From NCBI GenBank assembly GCA_003260075.1, contig QLIY01000240.1, positions 120,775-184,774 of the forward strand: a stretch of 64,000 bases of DNA. Direction: 5' to 3'. Both the position numbers and the translations under genes were made by a program. Under the pieces are notes generated by a model. It did no database searches. It had not been told where the DNA came from and saw only the letters and a program-made list of their open reading frames with translations. The stretch comes from Phallusia mammillata (Eukaryota > Chordata > Ascidiacea > Phlebobranchia > Ascidiidae). Below are positions 12,607-25,533 of the stretch, one piece after another. Each line of letters begins with the position of its first letter. Within the stretch, counting starts at the first letter, position 1.

Positions 12607-12620
12607 TTTATTTTAATAAA
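12607..12620. terminator. Back-to-back poly(A) signals of SLU7 and SPAG16
   Basis: The 14-bp TTTATTTTAATAAA carries AATAAA on the plus strand at 12615-12620, for SLU7 (stop at 12436). It also carries AATAAA on the minus strand at 12607-12612, for SPAG16 (stop at 12694). The signals are two bases apart, so the two transcripts probably overlap at their 3' ends by a few tens of bases. Confidence 0.75.
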
Positions 12621-12693
12621 CATGCAAAAAACAGTCAGTTAATATCACTTCTGCAGTAAAACATGAAACTTTGGAACAAAACTCCATTTTGAA

Positions 12694-14578
12694 TCATGAC
12701 CACATTCGTAGACTTCCATCTGAGCCTCCTGATATCATAAATTGACCCCCTTTGTCAAAATCGACAGCTTGCACTGCGTCGTCATGCCCTGCTAGCAACG
12801 TTACTTCGCTGGTTCCAATTTCAATCATCTTTACAGTTGCATCGTTACTTGCTACTGCCAAAAGATGTCCTGTAAAAAGAAGAATGTTGTTGTGTTGTAT
12901 GGTTTGGCCTATTATCTAGAAGTCTGTTGTGGTATAGCAGGGCTTTGTAACATGGGCTCCACTACATGTAACACAAATTCCATATAAAACATGTTGTCCA
13001 ACCCATTGTTATACAATAGATTCTCTTAGCCAATTTTGTGTTCAAAATGATACAACAGTAACGGGGAAAAACACAAATTATATCTGATTTTTACAAACTG
13101 GAGAGCTTTCAATTTAAATCGGCCCAATTGAATTGGTTTTCAACATTGAGAACCCAAAAGTTTCATCAATTTGGCCAATAAATCAGACAATTTATGTGTT
13201 TTCCCCATACCAACTGTACAGTTTTTGACTAAAAATGGCATCCATGAGGCTCAACAATGGGTTGAACAAACCAAAAAAGCTTAATCACCCTAAAAGTTCT
13301 ATGAAACAAACAAACAAAAAAAACAATAGAAGAGCACAGTACAGTGGCAGGCCATAGGGAGGTAAATATAATGCACCAGACATACCTGATGGATCAAATG
13401 CAACTCTGTTTGCTGGGTGTGGACCAACATCAACTGTCATCATTGGTGAGACATGTCGAACATCCCAAAACTTCACTGTTCCATAACTGTCACATGAACC
13501 AATGGTGTCTCCCTGCATATGAAAAAGTGTATTTTAATGAACTTTTTTTGCACAACTGCCAAATATAAACAAATCTTCCAATGTTGTGAAGGACTTCAAT
13601 GAACATAAAAGCTGATGTTCTAATGCCAATTAGCTATTAGTGGCTTTTACACTGCTGAACTACAGTTTTTTTTTAAGTTTTATCACTGCTTTTGTACTAG
13701 TCTCTTTTTCGTGTTCACCATGTTTGGTGTTATAAGAACTATTGTGTTGGGTAGCTGACATTACCCTGATGAAGGCGCCCCGAAGAAGGTGTCAAGATGT
13801 TAGAAGATTTGTTTATACTTGCCGGTTGAGCAAAACAGAAAGTTTATGACACATGCCTGGCAACGACACTATATTCGTTTATTTTACTGTTTAAAATCAG
13901 TTTTCATGGATGTCTGAAGATAACATACCTTAAGATTGAACACTGCATTATTGACTGAGTGCATGTGTCCATAGAATGTCTGTGCACATAAACCCTGCAA
14001 AAATGTGGTATATTGTCAGACTTAATAAATTGCACAGATATTATTTGTGTACATACAGTTCTGGCATCCCATAGGGAAAGGGTTTTGTCAGCAGATGATG
14101 TTAACAGAGTGTTTGCAAAGTAGAGAAACTGAATGCTGTTTACTGAATCCGCATGTCCTCTTAATGTAGCCAAGCATTTCTCACTGTGAAAAAAATCATT
14201 TAAATCTTAAATCACAGTATACCAGGCCAAAATCTGGTTACTGTTTATCATTCAAATCACGGGAATGCTTGGCTGATTCGGTATAACGCCTTCATTGGAC
14301 CTGGCTTACTGTGATTTATATATGAGTGTGTCGTGATCACTGGTCTGCATAGACGCTTCAGGGGTGATCCCAGTTATGAATTTGTGTTCATCTTAATTAA
14401 ATATTGTCACTGTTGATTTTTCCACACAAAACACTTAAGGTTTGGAATTTGCTTTAATTTATTACATGGCCAGGCATTATTATGCATAAATTTGTTTTGT
14501 TTTATTTTGTTGTTGAAAAAACATGCAATTTTGTTTAATTGCATGTTTTAAAACACCCATTTAAGCTGCCAAAATAAG

Positions 14579-14658
<80 letters not shown>

Positions 14659-17600
14659 CATTATTATGCATAAATTTGTTTTGTTTTATTTTTTTGTTGA
14701 AAAAACATGCAATTTTGTTTAATTGCATGTTTTAAAACGCCCATTTAAGCCGCCAAAATTTTTTTTTCTGATTTGGAGCAATGCTGCTCTAGTTTCTTGC
14801 TCAACAAAACAAAAATAACCGAAACTGCACTAGAACCCACAAACACAAGCAGATTATGAAAAAAAATATGGTCAAACCAGCAATAATTTTTACAACAAGC
14901 TTTTTTTCCAATCACAAAAAATGAATTATCGTTTCCTGCTTGATAAACATTCATTTGAAAAAAAACGCAAACCTGTTAACATCCCAAATTTTAGAGGTGT
15001 TGTCCATAGAGCATGAAGCAAGAAAATCTCCACAGGAATGCCAGGAAACGCCCCACACCGCATGTGTGTGATCAGGAAAAGTAAGTAGACAAGCAGCTTT
15101 GGCAAAATCCCATACTTTCACACAGGCATCCCCACTCGCAGTTGCAAGTTGGGACCCTCTACAGAAAAGTTTTATGATCATCTAGTCTGGTTTAAACCTC
15201 AAGTGATTTGTAGACATACCCTGGATGAAAGTCACAATCTGCAATCCAATCTGTATGACCTTCGCCAGTCATTATTATGTCACCACCAGGAATGGCCCAC
15301 ATTTTCCACAAATGGTCGTCTGATGTCGTTACAGCTATTTGCTTGCGTGGGTGCAAAGTCACACTAAAAACACAATTCTGCTTTGTAGCAAACAAAGTTA
15401 ATGCCGTTTAAGCTATTCGCTTTGATGGGTGCAAACCGGTACACGGAAAAAGACAGAAGTAGGGTTATGAGGTAAAATGAGCTAACATGTAATTCATCCA
15501 TCATGGGTAGAAGGAAAGTCTTTGCAACAGCACAGGGATAGTTAGAACGGATGACTAAGTATTGAGTTTCGCTTATATTGGTGACAGAACACACTGACAC
15601 GATTGCACCCCCCCCCCCAGACAGAAGTAGGGTTATGAGGTAAAATGAGCTAACATGTAATTCATCGACCATGGGTAGAAGGAAAGTCTTTGCAACAGCA
15701 CAGGGATAGTTAGAACAGATGACTAAGTATTAAGTTTCGCTTATATTGGTGACAGAACACACTGACACGATTGCATTGAACAATCACCAAAACGGAAAGA
15801 GTTATGCTACAATGAAGGGTTGTGCAGCACAAAATAGTGGATGACATTGTGCTAAAGAGGTTTAGGCTTACTTGCTGACAGAAAGATCATGTGCCCGAAT
15901 GCATCCCGTTTGTCTGAAACCTCCAGTGCGGGTTAGGTGGGCAGGTGGACCTTTAACACTTGTCAGGTATGGGTTTACTCTGCAGTCTGGTGGAAATTCA
16001 CTTCTCTAAAAAAATGAAAAACAAGATTAAACACAGTGTTTTTTCCACAAAGACACTTTATGTAAAACTCATGCTTAAACATTTGCTTTTCAACACAAAT
16101 TATTTCTGTAATAAACTGCACATAGCATAACATTTACATGTTTTTGTGGAACTGCAGATGGTGAACTGATGGTTTCTTGTCTAACATTCGAAACGAGCTG
16201 CTCTCTTGCCTCACGGAGTGACATTTGTGTGGGACCATCTGGTAAGACTGTTCGTTCTACCCTGTATCCTGATAATGGAGGTATTTTTTCATCTTTTCCA
16301 GTTTCAACATTGCGGAGAGTAGCTTGTAAACCTGTAACCTAAAAGCAACATACTGATAGTGGAATGGGTGTAAAGAATTTAGAAATACATTTTTAACAGC
16401 AAAAAAGAATGTTGTTAAAAACACAAACAGTAGATGATGGTACAATAAGGCAACGAAATTGATAGTTTAAAGGTTGTGTTTCACCATACATATAACTGAA
16501 CTAACGAAGGCAACTTTAGAGCAAGCTTTTGGCATGGTTTTGCCCTGATACCAATCAGTTTGGGTAATGCTCAAGGCAAAGACACAGTTGTGCCAAATAA
16601 AAGTAACGCACTTACAAATGTGCCATTTATCAGCCACCCGATGACAAAACGGCCAACACCAATAATTGGTCTATCCCCCAAAACAATTATCAACCCACAT
16701 CTAAACTTGCAATGTACCTGGCCAACTGCACGATCTCTTTCCAACTTGGTTAACATCTTTTCTTTCATTGCAAGCTCGTACTTGTGTTTTAGCTGTCTCA
16801 GTGTCGGCTCATATGAACTGTAGTGTTTCTTTAATCTGAAAAGCAATAGCCCCCCCCCCGCAATGTACCTGGCCAACTGCACGATCTCTTTCCAACTTGG
16901 TTAACATTTTTTCTTTCATTGCAAGCTCGTACTTGTGTTTTAGCTGTCTCAGTGTGGGCTCATATGAACTATAGTGTTTCTTTAATCTGAAAAGCAATAG
17001 AAAATATTTATTTGATTAAAAAATGTCGAAGTTAAGGGACAAAACAATGAAACCCGTTTCTATTAGTAATGATTGCTGTGCATTTTTACAGTTGTTGCTC
17101 AAAGCATTTTTTGTGCAGATTTGATACCTTTTGATGTCAGTGATGAGTCTGTTTTTCTCTTGGACAATTCTTTTGTGGTTGATTTTGTGAAAGTCTCTTT
17201 CTTTTTGCAACTTGATGTAAGTTTCTTTTGCTTTGCTAAAAACAATTCACACTTTTAAACAAAAAATCATTTAACATTGAACAACCCCCCCCCCCGTTGA
17301 TTTTGTGAAAGTCTCTTTCTTTTTGCAACTTGATGTAAGTTTCCTTTGCTTTGCTAAAAACAATTCACACTTTTAAACCAAAAATCATTTAACATTGAAC
17401 AATCAAATTTTTACCTTGCAGCAAGTTTATATTTTTCAAGTTCCTGTTTCAGATGCTTGACTTCATCATTTAAAGCTTGATTTCTAGCAAAAAAGGTGTT
17501 TAATGACAAAATTTTCAAATATATAGCAACATTTTGTTTATACTTGCTATACACATCTGGAACAACCCCAATATCTTCCTCACCGAGCAAACCTTTTTGT

Positions 17601-19051
17601 TGCATTTCATACCTATAGCAGGAATCATGCAAAAGAACATTTGTTAAGGAGGTTTGTTCCAAACTGAAAACATTTGGATAGTGATACTGTTTAAAAGTTT
17701 TATGACTATTACATTTGAAGTTGAGTTTACTTTGTTTGATAAAAAAAATCATAATGATATATTTGTACTGGAACACATATCAAGCCAGAAATAGCTGCTA
17801 AATGCTAGAACATTTCAAAACAAAAAAAATTAAGAAAACAATTAGTGAGTCATCGCTACACAATACATATTACATAAATGCTTTGTGAATACATTAAAAG
17901 GTCTTTAATTTTTTGTGGCTAAAACCTAACCCTCCATACACTGACCATTCTGTTTGAAAACACTCCAGTGTCCTTCTTAATCCCATTCTTAGCATGAAAT
18001 TTCTCACAAAATCATCAACAACCTCTGGACGTTGAATTACAGATGCAACAGGTGCACTCTCAAGCTTTTGATGCTTAAAAACATGCAGAGGTGTTTTATA
18101 TGTTTCTTGCTTTCCATTAATTTTATAAAACTTACAAATGCCTTTTCATCTTGTCTTGCCTCTTCTATGACATTAACAGCTTTATGAAGGTCCTCAGCCA
18201 AATCTGTTGTAACACTCAAGTCATCATCCACAGGGACCTTATACAAAGCAACAAATAAACTTTACAAGACCAACTACATGTACTAAAAACAATTTACCTC
18301 CTCATATTCATATTCTCCATCAGAATCTTCTGTTACTGTTACATCTGGTGTGCAAAAATGTTAAGAAAAATGGGATATAAAAAGGTAAAGGTATTTTTAT
18401 GTATACATGTGTATTGGACACAGGTTTTTTTTAAGGTTTGGTTTGGGTGACCACTAAGTAGTTTTAAGAGACCGCAAGTGTTTCATTTAAATACCAAAAA
18501 ATAGCCATATTTGCTTAAACGAATTATTTATTAGGCTACTGGCAAATTTTGGGAAACCGCTGGAGNGGAGAAATTTGGGGGACTGTTTCGGTCCCCCAAA
18601 ACACCTTAAAAAAACACTGATTGGACACATAATATTTCTTGCTTCATTTGATCATTTCAATCTTACTGAGATTACATTTGGTGTCTTGTTTCATAAGTGG
18701 AAAAAATGTACAGTTTCATCTTATCTGCTGCCAGTATATTGTCATTAGGTATTTTGTATCATGTTTTTTGATAGAATTTGTTTTGTTTTTGCATTTGTGC
18801 TGCACTTGATGCCCAAGGGGTCTTAACAAACACCACTTCATGTAACTTATTGATGAAAGGATTAGTTATATTTCGGCATTACTAATAGCTAATTAGAATA
18901 TAAATAAAATGAGCCCAAAAGAAACAAAATGTAACATTTATGTTTCACATTTATCTTAAATACTCAGTACACCAAAACATATTTTTCTTCAATTAAGGAC
19001 AAAAAGGATACGTTCCAGATAAAATGGGCCATCATCAACTTCGCTCGCCAT
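12694..19051 (-). CDS. SPAG16: Sperm-associated antigen 16 / PF20 axonemal WD40 protein
   Basis: SPAG16 (Chlamydomonas PF20) is a central-apparatus protein of motile cilia and flagella. Sixteen exons, high to low coordinate: 19012-19051, 18298-18344, 18136-18237, 17946-18064, 17544-17612, 17415-17483, 17128-17235, one of 16869-16986 or 16718-16835, 16138-16338, 15872-16005, 15220-15363, 14973-15158, 14057-14183, 13929-13994, 13386-13512, 12694-12869. The phases sum to 611 codons. The N-terminus reads MASEVDDGPFYLEHVTVTED, like the family's YYLEQVTITE. A LisH-like segment follows (FVRNFMLRMGLRRTLECFQT), then a coiled coil (KERDFHKINHKRIVQEKNRL, SSYEPTLRQLKHKYELAMKE). Seven WD repeats fill the C-terminus, for example GHTDWIADCDFHP, GHADSVNSIQF, SADKTLSLWDART and FMISGGSDGSLRMWS at the stop. 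Two exons are partly or wholly duplicated by contig joins. Confidence 0.95.
14460..14760. other. 78-C contig join with duplicated flanks
   Basis: C fills 14579-14656 in a SPAG16 intron. GGCATTATTATGCATAAATT occurs on both sides (about 14471 and 14657), and about 100 bp then run in parallel, including an inverted repeat around ACATGCAATTTTGTTTAATT. This shows that even the longer C runs join overlapping contigs. Confidence 0.85.
16718..16986 (-). other. SPAG16 exon 8 present twice around a contig join
   Basis: The 118-bp coiled-coil exon occurs at 16718-16835 and again at 16869-16986, with the 10-C run 16850-16859 between. The copies differ at three positions, all synonymous (AAG/AAA Lys, CCG/CCC Pro, TAC/TAT Tyr). 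The next exon upstream in the gene (17128-17235) also has a partial second copy at 17296-17353, after an 11-C run. Only one copy of each belongs in the transcript. Confidence 0.88.
18421..18619. mobile_element. 199-bp hAT MITE with perfect target-site duplication
   Basis: The element starts CAGGTTTTTTTTAAGG and ends CCTTAAAAAAACACTG, with inverted repeats extending about 28 bp (GGTGACC inside left, GGTCCCCC inside right). The flanking 8-bp ATTGGACA is identical at 18413-18420 and 18620-18627. It sits in intron 1 of SPAG16. The window's single ambiguous base (n) is inside it, at 18566. Confidence 0.88.
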
Positions 19052-20197
19052 TCTTCTGTGATATATTTTTCGTCACAAAACAATTAAAAAAGAAAACTAT
19101 GTGATTTTAAGATCGTCAGAACTCAGAAACCAGCTTACGGTGTTGCTTTGGGCAACCATCAGAAAATAAACAACCACTTAAAGTGCACGTGAGCTACATT
19201 TTTCAGTTAGGGGTCAATCATTTTTTTCACAAAGTGGGCTTCTGTCGAAAATTACGTTCCGTTTAGCGTTTTGTAGGTTAATTTCGCTTTGACCTCGGTA
19301 CTGGTTCAAATTGATTCAAAAAACTAAACTGGTGTAAGGTCGCAAAACCTTAACATCGTAGCTTTTCTATTTTGAATAATGTCTATTACAAAATAGAGAC
19401 AAATATAAGCATGGTTTCTTCGAGACAGGATACATAACGTAAAATACCCCTTTTGGCAGAAACGGAACTGCTTCATTGATAGATCTATACAATTTTAGCG
19501 CTTTAAATACACTTTGTTCCGGCTCTTGCACAAACGATTAATTTTCTTGGCGAATTGTAGAGAGTGGCCTGTAACGTCACTTAAACTATTTGGCGTTTCA
19601 AAATTATTGAATTGTTTAGTTTTTGAGACGGAATAGAGCACTCCTTTTGGAAAAAATAATCTGTAAAAAAAGTATTTGCCCGATTCAAAGTTATTTATCA
19701 TTCCATGCAATCAACCAGGCGTGAATATGTAGTCATGCATGGTGACCAGAGGGCGAAGTTTCTCAGTTACGAGATGTTGTTGGGATTGCGATTGTAGACA
19801 TTTTGACTGACACTCAGGTTACTAATGTATGAGGAAGTCGTATAGTTCATGTATAGAAGGTGTTAATGCAGTTTACTCTACAACGAAATCAGTTAAATTA
19901 ATGTATTGTTTTGGTTCATCAAGTTACGAGCATCATAGCATCATTAGCATATGTATTGTCAACTTTTGTATTTTAATTACTGAAGTTCTCCAGAAGGTAT
20001 GAACAGTTCAGTGGCCTGTGTTTCATCTTGCCAATTAATACAACCGTTTTTGTAAATGTTGTAGGTATTACAATACCCGTTTAAATAAATTAACCTGTTT
20101 TTACTAGGAACCTGATCAAATGCTTTAAAACACCATCTAAATAAACCACAATGTAAGGTCGATATAATTGTACTGCAACTGGGAAAAATCTGACCAA
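19052..20197. promoter_or_regulatory. Bidirectional SPAG16-plexin intergenic region
   Basis: This 1.1-kb gap separates the two divergent start codons and must hold both promoters. Apart from the X-box, I see no clear core element. A TTTTTACTAG acceptor-like site near 20100-20109, 90 bp before the plexin ATG, could end a 5' UTR intron. Short ORFs here (for example 19495-19710 minus) have no recognisable features. Confidence 0.5.
19142..19156. promoter_or_regulatory. RFX X-box upstream of SPAG16
   Basis: GTTGCTTTGGGCAAC fits the RFX consensus RYYNYY-N3-RRNRAC: half-sites GTTGCT and GGCAAC with a 3-bp spacer. It lies 91 to 105 bp upstream of the SPAG16 ATG, in the position typical for X-boxes of ciliary genes. 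RFX control of axonemal genes is established in animals; binding here is inferred. Confidence 0.65.
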
Positions 20198-23100
20198 ATG
20201 GATCTTAACAAACATTTTGGATTATTACTGACACTTTCTATTGCATGTCAATGCTTTGGAGTAAACAATGGACAAAGCAAAGTTGAGTTCAAGACAGAGA
20301 ATTGCGATGATAAAGGTTGTGGCTTCAGTCAGCTTGCAATAAAAAAAGAACCAAATGGCTACCTTTACATTGGTGCAAGAAACCGACTTTTTCAAGTAAA
20401 TAGTGACTTAACACTTTTCAAATCAGTGAACACAGGGCCAACATCTGACAATATAGACTCCATAAACAAAATTTTGTTGATTGACAATGTCAATGATAGG
20501 ATTATTGTCTGCAACAGCATTAACCATGGCTTGTGTGAACTTAGAAAAGATATTAACATCGGCAAGGTTCTTACACAAATGAATGTAAATGCAACAGCAG
20601 TTAAACAATATGTTGCAGCCGGTGCTGACCTCAGCACTGTGGCCTTTCTGGCCAACACAAGAAGTGAGCAATTCCTATTTGTTGGATCTTCTAAGACTTC
20701 CCAAGATGATCAAAATGTTGTATTCACTGTTTCTCAGCGTAGACTGTATAAGGACAGTTTGAATTCTAACATGTTTTCTGTACAACTATTTCAAGATGGA
20801 ATATATGTTGGAGACATGGGACTGATAATGAAAAAAGAAGCAGTCAGTCAAAATTTCCAGGTCAACTTTATCGATGGGTTTGAGTTTGATCAGACAGGTT
20901 ACTTTGTTATAACACATCCCTCCCAAAATTCCAACCAAATACACAGCTACATATCCCAAATTTGCATGAACGAAAACCCATCCGGTTTACTTCGTTCCTA
21001 CCTTGAGCTGCAAGTTACGTGTACTGCCAATTCCAGAACGTACACGAAAGCTATTGCATCAGTCACAAGAGTAGTTGGGGTCAATCTGGCATCTTCTCTT
21101 GGAATACCCAGTTCCAAGTCTGTAGCTGTTATGTTTATTTCATTCGAGGACCCAGACGCCCAAGGCCACAGCGCCATATGTATGTATCCCCTGTATGAAA
21201 TTGATTACAGGTATGTTTCATTGGTGGGGAGTTGCATGAATGGAAAAGTACCCCAAGGGAAAATTTCATGGCTTCAAAGGGAGGAGGTCCAATGTGGATA
21301 TGGGGTATGTAGTCTTTTATAGACTGTTGGGGTGTGTTGTGTTAAATCAGATATGGTTAAAACTACATTTTTTGTTGTCTGCAGCGTTTTACAGTTACCA
21401 GCCCTGTGTGTAACAACCTTGGCGTTTGGGATGTTGCACAATTTTTACAAGGATCAGAGTTCTCCAAACAAGCTGTGTTTGTTAGCGATAACCTGGTAAC
21501 AGCACTTGAAGTGACAACTTCACATGACCATACCATTGCATTCCTTGGCACCAGCCAGGGAACAATTACAAAGGTAAACAAAGCAAGCAGTTGATTACTT
21601 GCTTAAATGCTAGTATGGTATGTGCATAAAGAGGTGCACATGAGACTTAGTTTTAACCATCCTTAAATTCAACGTTTGTGACCCCAATAAAAATCGTTAT
21701 TGGAACTATTGATCTTGTTTTTACAGTTAAAACTAAACTCAAACCGAAGATATGATGAAGCTAATTTAGCTTATGAAACCATTGTTGTGGACGACTCTGG
21801 CTATTCAAGAAGGCCTATTAATTCCATTCAGCTTGCATACAACAATCCAAGCAGTACACACACTCCCATGATTTATGCTATGTCACCAAACGTTTTAGTT
21901 GGTTTGCCAGTGCATAACTGCAGCAAGTTTAAAGACTGTAGCAGTTGTCTTGGATCGGGTGACCCATTTTGTGGGTGGTGCCCATTGGAAACCAGGTACA
22001 ATACATAAAAGGTTCAATACATACATATGTGGTTTATTGATGTTTCCACATTTGCTTTTAGTTGCACCTCTATGGAAAAATGTACCAGACCTGGTTTTAT
22101 TGAAAAGCAGAAAAACTGTCCACGGTTGGAATCAGCCGATCTTTCACTGTCTATTAACAAATCACAAAGCGAGGTGTGTTTTAAATTTTTGATCACTGTG
22201 AATCCTCTTTCGTTATGCGTTTATAAATCTTTAAATCAACCCGCAAGAGTTGCAATTCCTTATAAATTAACAATGAAAAAGGAAATAATACATCATTAGC
22301 AACTAGTACTATGGTTGACCAAGTCTTAAATTTTGCGACTTAAAGGAATATATATTTGTTCAAAAAAACATTTAACACAAGAAATATTGCTTTTGTACAA
22401 TGTTGCTCTGACATATTTGAATCGTAAAACTGTGTGTTAGTGACATAAGTGGTAACAATGCCCCACTTAAAATGTGTATGTATTGTTCCCTCTGAAACTT
22501 ACTGTCACACGGTCAATGCCTCTGGGCATGATAATACCTGAAGAATGTTGAGGCACTGTGAAGTATGTTAGCACTCAGTGAAGCACACTTCTCTATGTTT
22601 GGTCGGGCTTTACAAAATCCCAAATAAAACTGAACAAGTGTGTTTTGGCAATTATACTAGTCAGCGTATTGCAAACAATATGTGAAATGAAAAATTTGTG
22701 AATGAAACTTGGATATGTGGTTGGACCTAACAAATTGCCTTTTGATTGCAGATAACTCTTACAGCCTACAACATACCCCATGTGCAGCCCAGCTCTGAAT
22801 ATAGATGCAAATTTGATGACCAATCTTCAGCCCATACTACAATTGTTTACAACAGGGACATGACCTCTACAGTTAGGTGCATTACTCCTTCCAAAGCCAA
22901 GATCCCCCCATTAAATAATGCAGGTAATAATGCTGGTTTGATTCTAAAGCAAAAGCATCCACTGGCGTTTTGGCTTAAAGTATAACATTGGTTTTTAAAC
23001 TTCATTTTAGGATCACGTCAGGTGGATTTGTCATTGACATTTCAGGACAAGCCAGTTGTAAGCACAAACTTTACCTACTACAGCTGCAAATTCCATTCTT

Positions 23101-25492
23101 CGTAAGTAGAACAGTGAATATGACTTTCAACTTAGTAGCTGCTCAATGATCAACTATTTTTTTGTTTGTTCAGATGCATGGCCTGTGTGAACAGTCCCCC
23201 CCCCCATTCTTCGTAAGTAGAACAGTGAATATGACTTTCAACTTAGTAGCTGCCAATGATCAACTATTTTTTTGTTTGTTCAGATGCATGGCTTGTGTGA
23301 ACAGCGGCTTTCACTGTGTCTGGTGCACCTATGAAAGCACCTGTGTTGAATCCAAATCTGATTGCAATTTTGTGAATGACATGGCCAAGGATTCTTCAGT
23401 AAGAGTTTTTGAATTGTTTTTTGCTGTGGTTGGTTGCAATCAAACTTGATTAATTTTGGTAGTGGTATATATTCATAGAAAACAAACAAAAAATTGGCTT
23501 GAAGTAGCATATATACCTAAGGGCCATTGCAGAACATTTTTGCTGAAAGTGGAAATGTTATGTTCCCATAATGTCATGACCTTTATGGTCTTCCCCCCCC
23601 CCAAACAAAAAATTGGCTTGAAGTAGCATATATACCTAAGGGCCATTGCAAATTTTTTTGCTTAAAGTGGAGATGTTATGTTCCCATAATGTCATGACCT
23701 TTATGGTCTCTAAAATTTAATCATTGATAAAATATGACATGTCTGATCCATTCAAGGACCTGAAATTGCCAAGGCGAAAGTGTAACACTGGCATTTCATT
23801 TAACATAGACACGTGGTCCCTGTGGTACCAAATTAGCGCCTAACTGGGTAACTTGATACCAGTACTATCATGAAAGAGTATTTACTTCTGAGTTGGGTCA
23901 CAAATTACGCGCGTACAACTGTAATGAGACAATGCAAAACACTCTTAACCCAAATGGCGCGGGATTACTTCCTATTATGCGAGGAAAGGCTTTCAATCGC
24001 TCCTTCGTTATCCGAGTCCCTCTAATCGCGCCAAGTGTTTCCGTCTTTGTATCATCATTGCCTTGGCGCGGTCGCCCTCCGCTATGGTCGGCTTTCGGGG
24101 CTTTGAATATAGTGTCGACTCTACACTGTAGACTGTAGAGGGACAGAACGATGCCGCGATGACCATCAAAGTCGTAAACACGTCCAGTTTGTCACGGCAA
24201 ATGCCCGCCCTGCTATTGTCAACTGTGGTTGTTAAAAACATTTCAGTCCCTGTTGTTCTTATGAAAACTGGTTTATTTTGACTCTAAAATAGGAGAATGG
24301 ATTACGAATAGTTCATACCCTAGTTTAGTGCAGTGGTTCTTTCCCCCTTGTTTATCCCTTGAGAAATATCGAAAATAACATTTTTTTTACGTTTTTTTGA
24401 CACGATATATATCCAAATTTCTAAACAGCTGGCTTACAGTTATTTAGTCCAAAAAACATTTGGGGCAAGTTTATCTAATAAACGCTGTTTTAGTGGATAA
24501 TACGTTACGTTAAAGTGATAAAGTACAATTACTACACATTTTTTTAGCTTTACGCCTAATGCGTACACAGCTAGCGTAAGCTTGTTTACCAAAGACCAAT
24601 GTTTAGTGTATGAGTCAACCTAATCGTTTAAACTGGCCGTTTTCAATTCCAGCCGCGTTTGACCCTCAAAACACCCTGTTTTTGCGATTTTTATGTCAGA
24701 GATGGCCTCACTTTTACTACTTCCTCCTCCGGTAGTGATGTGAAAAACTTGCGCTTGACAGGTCACGCGTCAGTGCTATGGCATGTAGCCTGCGGTTCTG
24801 CGCTTTGTTCGGCTTGCTAACACGCAATACGTGATAAACCTATTGTAGATCGGATTTCATGACTAGACAACCTTCTGTAACACTTTGTTCTTTTGCGACC
24901 TCTTCTTCCCCCCCCCCCAACACGCAATACGTGATAAACCTATTGTAGATCGGATTTCATGACTAGCCAACCTTCTTTAACACTTTGTTCTTTTGCGACC
25001 CCTTCTTTGTGATGATTTTACATCCGCCGGGAGTAAACGTGTTTATTGCCCCCTTTCAAGCGGGTTGTCGGCTAGTTTTAATGTAACACACAAACAGGTT
25101 GGAATTTCCCGTTGTACGGATGTTGGGAAACTGTGTCAATTGTTTTCAATGATGGCACAGTTGGTGGATCATTTTTAACGCACTGCAGGTATACCGTATT
25201 TTACAGCGTTATATGGCGAGATATCACTAGAAAATGAATTTGGCGCACTGTAAGTGAAAGTGTGAAACCTCGTCAAAACTGATGTCACATTTATTTCGCC
25301 AACGAGTTAGTCAACAGATGGTGCGTATTTCACACCTGACTAAGCTTTACCATTGCGCCATCACCCCCCCCCCCCCCCCTTTCAAGCGGGTTGTCGGCTA
25401 GTTTTAATGTAACACACAAACATGTTGGAATTTCCCGTTGTACGGATGTTGGGAAAATGTGTCATTTTTTTTCAATGATGGCACAGTTGGTG

Positions 25493-25533
<41 letters not shown>

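Noticed and set aside
13735..13850. CCCTGATGAAGGCGCCCCGAAG, resembling hairpin motifs seen in some non-LTR retrotransposon tails
   Set aside because: Single short motif, no tail repeat and no coding remnant nearby; not enough to call an element.
20168..20197. Upstream in-frame ATG of plexin
   Set aside because: It would place a polar decapeptide before the signal peptide; the second ATG gives a standard signal sequence.
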